NCBI GenBank assembly: GCA_963678675.1
Contig: OY783200.1
Coordinates: 7,142,501 to 7,206,500 of the forward strand
Reading direction: 5' to 3'
Length of the DNA stretch: 64,000 nucleotides
From: Xiphydria camelus
Lineage: Eukaryota; Arthropoda; Insecta; Hymenoptera; Xiphydriidae
The first letter of the stretch is position 1, and the number at the start of each line of letters is the position of its first letter. The position numbers and the translations under genes are program-made. The notes under the pieces are model-generated. The model worked only from the letters and a program-made list of their open reading frames with translations, was not told the DNA's origin and ran no database searches. This document shows, piece by piece, positions 31,156-39,811 of the stretch.

Positions 31156-31848
31156 ATGGGGGAATCGTTCACGCTGACTCTATCGGGAACATCCTCGGTG
31201 CTCGAGGCGCAGTACTTTCCACCCATCGAACTCTCTCCCCTCAAGAGCTACACACTCGGATTGGTGGAACTGCTGACCTTCAACTCGATACACAACATAG
31301 ACGTTGGCAACAATAAGCTGCACGTTGGTCAAGGAAAGGTGGTTGTCATACCCACCGGTAGCTATGAGATTGAGGACATTGAGAGCTACGTGCAAAAGGC
31401 GCTTCTCGACCAGAATATTGTCATTAACATCAAGCCCAACAATAACACGCTTCGCAGTGAAGTCAAGTGCAGTCACGACGTGGACTTTCGACTGGACGAC
31501 AGTATTGGCCGACTGTTGGGTTTCACACCGCGCATTCTGGAGGCGAATGTCAATCATCAATCTGATCTACCCGTGACCATTCTCAAGGTCAACGCGCTGA
31601 GAGTCGAGTGTAACATAACTGCGGGTGCCTTCATCAACGAGCGCAGAGTGCACACCATCCATGAATTTTTCCCCAGCGTTCCGCCGGGATATAAGAATGT
31701 GGAGGTGGCGACCCACGTCATTTATCTGCCGATCGCCGTTCGAGCGATACATCATATTCAGCTGCGATTGGTCGATCAGGACGGGGACTTGGTGAATTTC
31801 CGCGGGGAAGTTATAAGTGTGAGACTGCACGTCAAATCGTCATCATGA
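31156..31848 (+). CDS. Polinton minor capsid (penton-like) protein, intact (P5)
   Basis: It has 230 codons with no stops, starting MGESFTLTLSGTSSVLEAQY. Features are PPIELSPLKSYTLGLVELLT, beta-strand-rich alternation, PTGSYEIEDIESYVQKAL, and DSIGRLLGFTPRIL near the middle. Size, composition and its place between protease and major capsid fit the single-jelly-roll penton protein of Polintons. The recurrent insect motif SIG-x-LLGF supports this. Downstream, 43 bp separate it from the small Ser-rich ORF. A 38-codon remnant of a second copy lies at 15472. Confidence 0.75.
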   Translation: MGESFTLTLSGTSSVLEAQYFPPIELSPLKSYTLGLVELLTFNSIHNIDVGNNKLHVGQGKVVVIPTGSYEIEDIESYVQKALLDQNIVINIKPNNNTLRSEVKCSHDVDFRLDDSIGRLLGFTPRILEANVNHQSDLPVTILKVNALRVECNITAGAFINERRVHTIHEFFPSVPPGYKNVEVATHVIYLPIAVRAIHHIQLRLVDQDGDLVNFRGEVISVRLHVKSSS

Positions 31849-31891
31849 TGGGGGTCGTTTACCACGGATGAGGATACAAGGGTGAACCAAC

Positions 31892-32077
31892 ATGCCGAAA
31901 CATCATCAGTTGTCGAGTTCCTCTCAGAGTGCTAACACGTCCGAACCTGGAGCTACTGACAAGTCTGGGACTACGAGTGAAAGCAACCAGCGGAAGAGGA
32001 AGATTAGGGAAGTGAAAGTGCGATTTTTCTGCTGCATCTTTATCGTCTACCCAGTACCATGGAGGAGGAGATCATAA
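31892..32077 (+). CDS. Small Ser/Thr-rich basic ORF before the capsid gene (P5)
   Basis: It has 61 codons, starting MPKHHQLSSSSQSANTSEP, then TSESNQRKRKIREVKV and a hydrophobic stretch. It overlaps the capsid start by 19 bp in another frame. The preserved counterpart in P2 (56 codons) suggests selection or recent common origin. No known domain. It may be a leader that is spliced or re-initiated. Confidence 0.4.
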   Translation: MPKHHQLSSSSQSANTSEPGATDKSGTTSESNQRKRKIREVKVRFFCCIFIVYPVPWRRRS

Positions 32078-33279
32078 CCGTTCACACACAGATGGTCTTC
32101 GACGAATCCATCGCCCACTGCGAAGTGCATGCTCACCAACCGTACACCTCGTCAACCTTCAACAACAGCGACGAAATTCGTATCGCCATTCAACACCAGG
32201 ATGTATATCTATTGCCGAGCAGAAGCTCGCTGCACGTGAACGGTCGGCTCCTGAAGGCTGATGGATCTGCGGTAGCTGCAAACACCGCACTCGTTAACAG
32301 CGGCATCTGTCATCTCTTCAAGGAGATACGCTACGAGCTCAACGCCGTCGAAATCGATCGAGGCAAGAATGTCGGACTAGCGAGCCTCATGAAGGGCTTC
32401 GTGTTCCTGAGCCCCTGTCAGCGTTCACTGCTGGAGAACACCGTCTGGCTCGATGTCAGGGAAAGCAAGAAGCTGACCAACGGTGAAGGCTACTTTGACG
32501 TCTCCATAGCGCTGAGCTTGATGCTCGGTTTCGCCGAAGACTACCGACGAATAGTCGTCAACGCCAAGCACGAGCTGATTCTCACGCGGGCAAACAGCGA
32601 TGCGAATGCCGTCGTACAGTCAACCGAGGAAGTTTTCAAGATTGCAATACTAAAGGTGGAGTGGATGATGCCGTACATCAGGGTCTCGGACCAGCGAAAG
32701 ATTCAGCTGCTGAACTTTATTGCCAATGATGTGCCCATCTCCATGAGTTTTTGCACGTGGGAACTGTACGAGTATCCCATGCTTCCACGTACTTCCAAGC
32801 ACGTGCGGACCGTGAAGACCTCGACGCAGTTGGAGAAACCACGTTACGTCGTACTGGGCTTCCAAATCGAGCGAAAGAACAAGAAGAACAAGAACGCGAG
32901 TCGGTTCGACCACTGCAACATCAGAGACGTCAAGCTGTTTTTGAACTCGCAGTGCTATCCCTATGGAAACCTCAATCTCGACATTGGACACAATCAGTAC
33001 GCCCTGCTGTACGAGATGTACACCAATTTCCAGACCACATACTGTGGCAAGGAGTCTCAACCGTGGCTGAGCAAAGACGATTTCCTCGAATACGCACCCC
33101 TCATCGTCATCGATTGTTCGAAGCAAAACGAGTCGGTGAAATCGGGACCGGTGGACGTGCGTCTGGAGTTCGAAGCGAGCGCAAATTTCCCCGTCGATAC
33201 TGCAGCGTACTGCCTTATCTTGCACGACCGCATAGTGGAATACCGACCGATCAGCGGTGTGGTAAATAGGCTGGCATAG
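32059..33279 (+). CDS. Polinton major capsid protein, intact (P5)
   Basis: It has 406 codons with no stop, starting MEEEIITVHTQMVFDESIAH. Landmarks are DEIRIAIQHQDVYLLPSRS, ICHLFKEIRYELNAVEID, SLMKGFVFL, LMLGFAEDYRRIV, MSFCTWELYEYPM and FRLPVDTAAYC-like NFPVDTAAYCLILHDRIVEY. The pattern 'no-xx-I-E-I-R-Y-E-L-N' followed by a Gly-rich turn is the hallmark region of Polinton double-jelly-roll capsids. It forms the hexon-like shell. It is followed after 22 bp by the DVQGF gene. Start choice: the second ORF Met with an upstream CCAGTACC context, matching MMEEII in P2. Confidence 0.78.
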   Translation: MEEEIITVHTQMVFDESIAHCEVHAHQPYTSSTFNNSDEIRIAIQHQDVYLLPSRSSLHVNGRLLKADGSAVAANTALVNSGICHLFKEIRYELNAVEIDRGKNVGLASLMKGFVFLSPCQRSLLENTVWLDVRESKKLTNGEGYFDVSIALSLMLGFAEDYRRIVVNAKHELILTRANSDANAVVQSTEEVFKIAILKVEWMMPYIRVSDQRKIQLLNFIANDVPISMSFCTWELYEYPMLPRTSKHVRTVKTSTQLEKPRYVVLGFQIERKNKKNKNASRFDHCNIRDVKLFLNSQCYPYGNLNLDIGHNQYALLYEMYTNFQTTYCGKESQPWLSKDDFLEYAPLIVIDCSKQNESVKSGPVDVRLEFEASANFPVDTAAYCLILHDRIVEYRPISGVVNRLA

Positions 33280-33301
33280 CTCCGAGGAGTTCAGTTCCAC
33301 C

Positions 33302-34065
33302 ATGGAAATCGTGGTCGACGTACAGGGCTTCCAGATGCCCCACAACCCATTCGTGGTGAAGGAACTTGCCGTACTTACCCTCAACTCTGAGCCACGGGAA
33401 GCCACGACTTTCCTATTCAAACCCCGGTTCCTTGGTGGGAACTGCCCACGATATATTACCGCAGCAATTCCTGGTTGCAACGTAACTTCCATGGACTTTC
33501 GTGGAATTCTGGGGACGTGCCGTACATCATGATTGAAAATTTGCTCGGACCTCATCTACATGGTGTCTCTACGGTGTACGTGAAGGGCGAGGAGAAGAAA
33601 GACTGGTTGCGAGAGTACACCGAGTGTACCAGTGCCAGTTTGGATGAGCTGGGTTGTCCCTCGCTGAGAAAACTGTGCAGCGAGCCAACATTCAGATGTC
33701 AGCGCCACTACTCCGATGGACATTTCTGTGCCGCTGAGAATGTAAAACGCTTGGAAACCTGGTTGAAGCACAAGGGTAATCCCCCTTCTTTGACTCATTC
33801 TCTGAAGATTTTCTTCGAGACGGAGAGTCTCACCTCGATGACCACCGAAGACATCGGCCATCTCCCTATAGACTTTCTCACCCTCTTTGCCGCGAACACG
33901 ATCGACGATATGTGGGACAGACTACCAGCTAAATATACCGAGGACAAGAGTATCGCCGATTGTCGTCGATGTCGAAGACATCACCGGGTGCCGAGAGGCA
34001 GAGACGATTACGACGGTCCGCGACCTATGATTAAGCATTGCATTTATTGCCGAGAGGTAGAGTAA
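33302..34065 (+). pseudogene. DVQGF/VKG conserved Polinton protein, one frameshift (P5)
   Basis: The N-terminal frame MEIVVDVQGFQMPHNPF through ATTFLFK is separated by a frameshift near 33425 from the long C-terminal frame, which is open to the natural stop (FHGLSWNSGDVPYIMIENLL, HYSDGHFCAAENVKRLE, DCRRCRRHHRVPRG, HCIYCREVE). This is the best-preserved copy and gives a natural length near 254 residues. The Cys/His pairs at the C-terminus could bind zinc. Role unknown. Confidence 0.65.
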
Positions 34066-34145
34066 AACTGCATGTAACCTATGTATATATTTTTATTAAT
34101 AAAATTAAAAAAGTATAAAGTAAAATGTATAAAATATTATAAACT

Positions 34146-34499
34146 ATGCCTCCATCTCCTCCTCCTCCTCCTCATCCTCCTCCACCTCCACCACCACCTC
34201 CTCCTCCTCCTCCACCTCCACCTCCTCTTCCTGCATCTCCATCTCCTCCTCCTCCTCATCCGTCTCCTCCTCCTCCTCCTCCTCCTCTTCCTCCACCACC
34301 TCAGCATGACGCGCGGCCGCTCGTCGTGCCGCACGACCCCTTAATTTCTATAAACAGGTATAAAATATGATGCATTAGTTAAAGGGAAGAAAAGAAGAAG
34401 AAAATATATATTATTGATGCTCTTACCGGAACTAAAAAACTCCCACGCATAACATAGGTCGCTCCATCTATCTTGTGATCTGCGTTGGTGCCATATCCC
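34146..34499 (-). pseudogene. Glu-rich Polinton protein, exon 2 and exon 1 end (P5)
   Basis: On the minus strand exon 1 is readable only from GYGTNADHKIDGATYVMRGS, followed by a GT-AG intron and exon 2 starting KLRGRAARRAA, then a long Glu tract with Met and Val. Exon 1 upstream is replaced at about 34500 by another transposon fragment. It converges with the DVQGF gene as in P2 and P3. Confidence 0.65.
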
Positions 34500-35326
34500 A
34501 ATGTTACCCAATCAATGGTACCCAATTATACGAAGAATTAGGAGAATCCCTTTGTGCAGCTCTTCCAGCCTTTCACGTATTTACGGGCTGCGATTACAAT
34601 CCAGCTTTCTTCCGAAAAGGAAAGAAGCCACCATATAATATATTAAAATCATCACAACCATTTCAACAAGCTTTTGCAGATATAAATCAAGTAATTAACG
34701 ATAATTTCAATCAAGTCACAAGCAAAATCGAGCAATTCGTTGGCACTTATATGGTTTGAATAAAATTGAAAGTGTAGATGAAGCGCGATTTATACTTTTC
34801 AACAAAGCATATACATTTAAAGATACCGACGACGTCTTCAAAATTAATGCTACAAACGTTGATGCTTCAAATTTGTCGCCATATAAGGGAGTGCTGAAAA
34901 AACATGTACAACGCACTACGTATATTTCAAACATCTTGAGAAATGCACATCAGAAATAGCCAACTTAAATGTCTGCAGTACAGAACGGTTGGCTAGAAAT
35001 CGAGGGACGATATGATTTCGATTGGTATGAAGGAAATCAACTACCCACTTTTGTCAGTGATATTTTAATTCAACCGGATGTAACTACAGGTATTTTATGT
35101 ACAGCTGCTTTTTCATGATAATACAATATTTTGGCCAGTTCCATAACACATCACTAAATGCTCAATCCTTGTTTATCTACAGCTGCTGAATCGGCTACAA
35201 CAGAGAACGCGAACGAGGAAACAGATGAAATTCAATCAGACACAGACGATTCGGATGTTGACATTAGCAACGACAGTGATAATGATAACAGCGACCACAG
35301 TGATTTTGAAAATTGAATAGTTGTTA
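34500..35326 (+). pseudogene. C-terminal fragment of the FEN/XPG-like transposon family
   Basis: It reads LCAALPAFHVFTGCDYNPAF, FRKGKKPPYNIL, then after a stop ESVDEARFILFNKAYTF, and NGWLEIEGRYDFDWYEGNQL. A GT-AG intron near 35090-35182 precedes a final acidic exon (DTDDSDVDISNDSDNDN). The block FHxFTGCDY is shared with 3982-6890, whose C-terminus is missing, so the two regions are complementary parts of one family. It interrupts exon 1 of the Glu-rich gene. Confidence 0.6.
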
Positions 35327-35532
35327 TCCCTGTTCTTTCATTACACATTTCTTCATTACTTTTGGTGTAATCATTGTTTACGTCTTGATTGAAATCGTTA
35401 ATTTTCATTTTGTTTCTTTACAGTAATGCTGACTGGCCGTGTCCCACTGTTTTGCTGGCTGACTGTTTGTTTTGAGTTTTTTATTGCATAGTGTAACGTC
35501 CTAACGTAGCCGTTTTCATGGAATAAAACGCA

Positions 35533-36240
35533 GCAGTGAACAAAGCGATAGAGTAAGGGAAATCGAATAGCGACGAGCAAGACCACTGCGAAGACCGGGA
35601 TGTCGACTCCGCACAGAGATAAAACTGCACCGCGAGTAACGCGAACCATCGCGCAAGGTGAAGCCGCGGGAACCTTCACGTATTACCCCGCAACATTAAC
35701 AATTTGACTGCCCATAACCCACGATGAAAGTCACCGGGAGGCCATTTTTTAAAAATGTGTTATTAGCTTTTCGTATATTCAGGTGTTCTTTGTATATACT
35801 TATTATAAGTTATTACGTAGATAATGGGTGAAAAACGAAAGAGAAAATTATCACGCCTATGGGCGTGATGGGCACCGAAGGTGATATTTTCATACTGTAT
35901 CCGCCCGCAACGCCATTTCACGCCGGAAGGCGTGATGGGCAGTCAAACTGTTAAAGGAAATGCGCCAGCGAAAAACAAGATGCTGCTGACCGGAAGAAAC
36001 TCCACGATTCAACGCATCCCTTCTCCTTCCCTTCTTCAACATCAGGAGGGATCCCCACCCGGAACGAAGTCTAACGCGATATAAAAGGAGAATCCCGGAC
36101 AGAGAAAGAGCTTTTTGTCTTTTGGCCTTCTGTTCTTCTTTTCGACGATAGACATTCAGTAAAATTCATAGAGTTACGCGTGTTCATTCCATTCGAGATC
36201 AGTGTTAAGGTGTTAAATAAAGTTAGAGAAAAACGAACTC
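35533..36240 (+). repeat. LTR-like dispersed repeat with TATA box, copy 1
   Basis: It shares long blocks with 45778-46300: GGGAAATCGAATAGCGACGA, GACTCCGCACAGAG, CATCAGGAGGGATCCCCACC and a TATAAAAG at 36080. In this copy a TTAA element interrupts it at 35700-35950. Promoter-like structure followed by transcribed-looking sequence suggests a solo LTR; no retroelement genes are adjacent. From 36240 to 36710 only a GA-rich tract and AT-rich spacer are seen. Confidence 0.5.
35696..35954. mobile_element. TTAA-flanked MITE inside the LTR-like repeat
   Basis: Ends CAATTTGACTGCCCAT and ATGGGCAGTCAAACTG are inverted and flanked by TTAA at 35696 and 35951. The counterpart repeat at 45,9xx has an uninterrupted TTAA at the same point (AACATTAAAGGAAATG). 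Interior motifs CACGCCTATGGGCGTGATGG and GGAAGGCGTGATGGGC are short palindromes. Confidence 0.8.
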
Positions 36241-36714
36241 CGGTGAAGTGTTTGCGACGATCTTCCCTTCCTCCTCCTCTGAAGGACCAAGCGAGAGAGA
36301 TAGAGAGAGCCGAGACGGAAGGAGTGGACTCCAGAAGGAAGGAAGGACCAAGCCCAGAAAGAGAGAGAGAGAGAGAGCTGAGATCGAAGGTTAGAGCTCC
36401 AGGGAAAGGTAAGTGGCAACAGAATATTCTTCTTTGATTCAGAAACTCGTGATTGCATCCCTGATCCCCATCGCGGTCCCCGAATTGATAGTTAGTGGTG
36501 AATCGAGTTGTCCATGACGTGACAATAGACTAATTACAAATGAATTTGGAGCTAGCAGAAAACAGTTGCACGAAGTTAATTATTATGACACCTTTGGTGG
36601 TGCGCAAACGCCAGGTGTCCCAAAACCAGACCGGCTAACTGTACAGTGATGTTTTACAGCCCAATTGCAATTCACTAGAATTGTATCAGGTAGGAGAAAA
36701 CTCTTGCACATTTT

Positions 36715-37060
36715 GACGCCAGCTCTCCGACTATACTTGCTTACACTAAATAATCGTGAGCGACGACTTGTAGATTCGCTTCTGTAGTGAACAATCATTG
36801 AGAGAGGGAAATTATTTCTTTCGACGATTCGTAAGCTCGCTTCTGAAGTACACCGATGAGCGGAAGACATTATTTCTTATCTGAATAATGGAGTATCTGA
36901 GGTTATACCTATGGCGTCGTTGCAAACCTCGTTGACATGTCTTGAACTAAACGCTCTCGAGTGACGATTCGCAGGTTCGCTTCAAAAGTACACCGAAGAG
37001 TAATCGCTGAGGGTGAGGGAGAGAGAGAGAGAAATTATTTCTTTCAACGGAGGTGTTATA
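36715..37060 (-). promoter_or_regulatory. Conserved Polinton control region, inverted (P5)
   Basis: It contains inverted matches to the module (GTCGCTCACGATTATTTAGT, TCAACGATT-like CAATGATTGTT, GCGAACCTGCGAATCGTC) and TATACCTATGGCGTCGTTGC. It is more eroded than P2 and P3 and the CCAGCGTCAGCG units are gone. Confidence 0.45.
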
Positions 37061-37097
37061 AATGAAGGAAATGCTTTTCTTTTTTTTATTAACATTT

Positions 37098-37403
37098 TTA
37101 CTTTTGTACAAATTCAAACATATTGTTCTTTCCACCAAGGTTCTTTATGTATAGATTATTTGTACAGCACGCCTTCTCCAGTTTGTCAAACTCATCGTCA
37201 TCCTCGAAGACTTTGCTCACTCGTGACGGGAGAAAGACTGTGAAATCCTTTTCCACATCCACAACGATTTTAGGCCCGTATTTCGTTTTGACCTTCCTCG
37301 CTTTAGTGATGAGGTATTCCCGGCCGATTTCCAGCTCGGAAAACTTTTTCGTCTCCAGATATCCAGTCAATTGGTCGAGTTCGTTTAATTTAGCGAAATC
37401 CAT
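37098..37403 (-). CDS. OB-like small Polinton protein, intact (P5)
   Basis: It has 101 codons from MDFAKLNELDQLTGYLETKK to MFEFVQK, with SELEIGREYLITKARKV, TKYGPKIVVDVEKDF, VFLPSRVSKVFEDDDEF and NNLYIKNLGGK. Start choice: this ATG is shared by all five copies; an upstream ATG at 37541 is in frame but lies in the TIR. Short beta segments with conserved Gly and Tyr and an acidic C-terminal helix are compatible with an OB-fold nucleic-acid-binding protein, perhaps the element's ssDNA-binding factor. That function is inference. It is the only undamaged copy in the window. Confidence 0.7.
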   Translation of the reverse strand: MDFAKLNELDQLTGYLETKKFSELEIGREYLITKARKVKTKYGPKIVVDVEKDFTVFLPSRVSKVFEDDDEFDKLEKACCTNNLYIKNLGGKNNMFEFVQK

Positions 37404-38055
37404 CTTTCTTAGCTTCTTCTTCTTCTTCAAGATGTGACTGATTTCAAGATGTGACTGATGGCTGTACCCCTTAGACGCGAGGTTTTTGTAGTCCATCGCT
37501 ACTCGGTAGTGGGGGTAAATTCCGCGCATGGCAACAGCCAATCAGGGTTTCACGTTGCGCGAGATGACGCAATGCCTACCAAGAACTGTTTACCGCGATG
37601 GTGTTCCTGGAATCCTGGTGATGTCAGCGATTCCAGGAATCGGACGTGCGCAGTAGCGTTGCCACGTGTAAGCTGGAATCTGTTCTGTCTGGATGGAACA
37701 CGCGAGACACAGCGAAATTTGATAGCCGGAGACACAACAATTCCGGGAATCGGACGTGCGCAGTAGCGCTGCCACGTGCAATCGAGGGGAGGGGGAGGTC
37801 ATCGATATGGCGCCGCGAGCGAGGTGGGTCTCCGCCAGATGGCGTTACGAGCGAGGTCGGGATGTGGGGGTAAAATTCAAAATGGCTGCCACCGACGGTG
37901 GCGACACCTGGCGGGGGTCGGGGAGTGGGGGCTCGACCAATGGCAGAGCTCCGTTGGGTCACGTGGTGCGCAAATTCAAATTTCCTGGCATTTTGCCCCT
38001 GAAAGTAGGCAACCCGCCCGGATTGATGTGCTCGAACCGGCCTAGCTTACCTACT
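37404..38055 (-). repeat. P5 terminal inverted repeat
   Basis: The end reads (minus) AGTAGGTAAGCTAGGCCGGT, followed by TTGCCTACTTTCAGGGGCAA as in P2. It is about 90% identical to the P2 TIR over the outermost 115 bp by eye, and shorter because it has fewer AACGCTACTGCGCACG units. Confidence 0.75.
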
Positions 38056-38670
38056 GAGGAATGGCAGGAAACCACCAATTTTCGGAGGCATGGGTAGAAT
38101 GCGCGGAGATCGCACTTTGGATCTTCCACCGGCTCTCTTGACAGCCTCGCGTGCACCTCGAAGGGCCGATCTGATGACTGCGAACGCATTCTTGCTGGGG
38201 AGCATGGACTTCTTCGCCGCGTCGACGATCTTCCTCAGCGTGGTAGAAGGCTTCTTCTTCTTCGAGTGAATTCAAAGTTTCCTCTTCTTCTTCTCCTTGA
38301 GACCCATTCCGAATTTTCTCTTGACATTCATGGTGTCTGATACAGCCAGAGCTGCCGCTTTCTCGGCAATACTCGCGTCTTTGGCGAATACGCGTCGCAA
38401 GGCCTTCGCTGCGAGCACCTTGTCCGCCCGACTCCTCGCTTCGAGATTTTCCCGGTTTCTCGAGTAGGCGATGTCCTACTCCTTGCAAGCCATGTCGAGG
38501 GGATTGATCCCCGGGTCGCCTCGCGCGAGCCTCTCGGCCAACCTCGTGCCCGGTCCGCAGTACTTGTACCCCAGGATATGCAACTCGACGGGTAGTTTAT
38601 TGATCAGGCTGTTGACGAAACCCTTACCACGTCGTTTGCGCGCTGCAGCCCTAGATCTGTGCACGATCAT
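38056..38670 (-). pseudogene. PLA2/pX-like minor capsid protein, right inverted copy (P6)
   Basis: It starts at MIVHRSRAAARKRRGKG, then FVNSLINKLPVELHILGYKY, CGPGTRLAERLARG (the calcium-loop-like YxGPG of viral PLA2) and DMACKE. There TAG replaces the Tyr of the active-site KEYD seen in the left copy. Beyond it the same internal TGA as in the left copy occurs, then the basic pX-like tail to GGFLPFL, where the P5 TIR begins. In Polinton-like viruses this protein helps membrane passage; here it is clearly dead. It is divergent from the ATPase, 63 bp apart. Confidence 0.7.
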
Positions 38671-38733
38671 GTCCGGGGTGTAACTGAAGGACCAATCTAT
38701 ATAAACGCGGTACTTATAGTTTTCGCACCAGTC

Positions 38734-39765
38734 ATGACCGAACTGCGATTCGACCAACACTCCACGAGACTGCCCGTGATGAACTTTGACGAGCTCGCGT
38801 AACCGAGTGCCGAGAAGAATAAGAAGCAGCACGGTAATTTGCTGCCAAGAGGTCGTCCATTAATCACGTGAGGTCAGGGGAGGGGGGGGTCGGTAAAAAT
38901 CACGAAATATCACAAGGGCGGGGGGGGGGGGGGTGAGATCACGTGTATTTATTTTTTCGTTGAACGCGTGATTTCTAAACAACCTTAATGTCTAGACATT
39001 TTTATCACGGTCCTTAATTTTCCAGAATTAAATTAGATTATACTTACCTGTAGTTAAAGATAATATTCTAAAATTTTTAAGATTCTTTTTGTACTAACTA
39101 AGAAAATACACGTAATTGGGGGGGGGGGGGTTTAGTCTTAAACCTCACCACGTATCACCAGCATGGAAGGGGGGGGGGGGTAAAATAATGCTAAAAGCAT
39201 CACGTGATTAATGGACGACCCCCAAGTAGCGCGCGGGCGGTGCTTTGTGGGCCACTCAACTGCGGCAAGACGAACGCGCTGCTCACCCTCGTGACGTACC
39301 CCGATGGACTGAGATTCGAGAACGTGTACGTCTACTCAAAACCGCTCAATCAGCCCAAGTACAGGTTCCTGGAAAAAGTGCTCGATTCGGTGGACGGTGT
39401 CGAGTACCATCCCTTCAACGAGCACGAGCAGGTGGTGTCACCGGAAGAGGCACGTCCAAACTCGATAATGATCTTCGACGATGTCGCTTGCGAGAAGCAA
39501 GACGTACACCCGTATTCCCAAGCATCTGGTGCGCGATAATGCCAATCTACCGGTGCTCTTCCGGCAGGTTGACATGAATCTCCGACACGTTTACGACGAT
39601 CACGTGAACACGGACATGTCTTACACGAAGTTCAAGGACATATGCTCTGTTTGCTGGAATGCCGACAAGTACGGATTCGTTATTATCGACAAGGATCGGG
39701 AGCTCAACGAGGGCAGATACAGAAGGGGTTTCGACTGCTTCGTCAAACTGATAAATGTGCAGTGA
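38734..39765 (+). pseudogene. Polinton packaging ATPase, disrupted (P6)
   Basis: It starts MTELRFDQHSTRLPVMNF. A TAA at 38800 replaces the Gln codon of P5. A MITE occupies 38850-39221. Walker A (CGPLNCGKTNALL) and Walker B (SIMIFDDV) are intact after it. About 68 bp are missing near 39503 between two AGACG repeats, which shifts the frame. The C-terminal part (IPKHLVRDNANLPVLFRQVD, CWNADKYGFVIIDKD, YRRGFDCFVKL) is complete to its natural stop. Confidence 0.8.
38850..39221. mobile_element. MITE with GGTCGTCCATTAATCACGTG termini
   Basis: Ends GGTCGTCCATTAATCACGTG and its complement are separated by AT-rich DNA with three long G runs. CCAAG lies on both sides (38845-38849, 39222-39226), and the intact ATPase reads CTGCCAARTAGCG, so the empty site is known. 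Confidence 0.85.
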
Positions 39766-39811
39766 TTGTTGAAGCGTTGATCTGTCGACTCTCGCGTCCG
39801 GTTGCATCAAC

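Larger units (their letters stand above)
30143..38055 (-). mobile_element. Polinton copy P5, main body
   Basis: Read from its TIR at 38055 leftward: OB-like gene, control region (with an inserted LTR-like repeat and transposon fragment), Glu-rich gene, DVQGF gene, major capsid, small ORF, minor capsid, protease and ATPase. The ATPase continues across P4 to 19623. The PLA2-like gene expected between protease and ATPase is missing, replaced by a 25-bp satellite. PolB and the far TIR are absent. Confidence 0.8.

Noticed and set aside
10876..38055. One 27-kb Polinton bounded by the two AGTAGG ends
   Set aside because: Both halves carry the same left-arm genes in inverted order, and the outer flanks are reverse complements, not a direct 6-bp repeat.
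38471..38832. Fused PLA2-ATPase minus-strand ORF upstream of 38670
   Set aside because: Residues upstream of the Met at 38670 are the antisense of the ATPase N-terminus, which is conserved on the plus strand.
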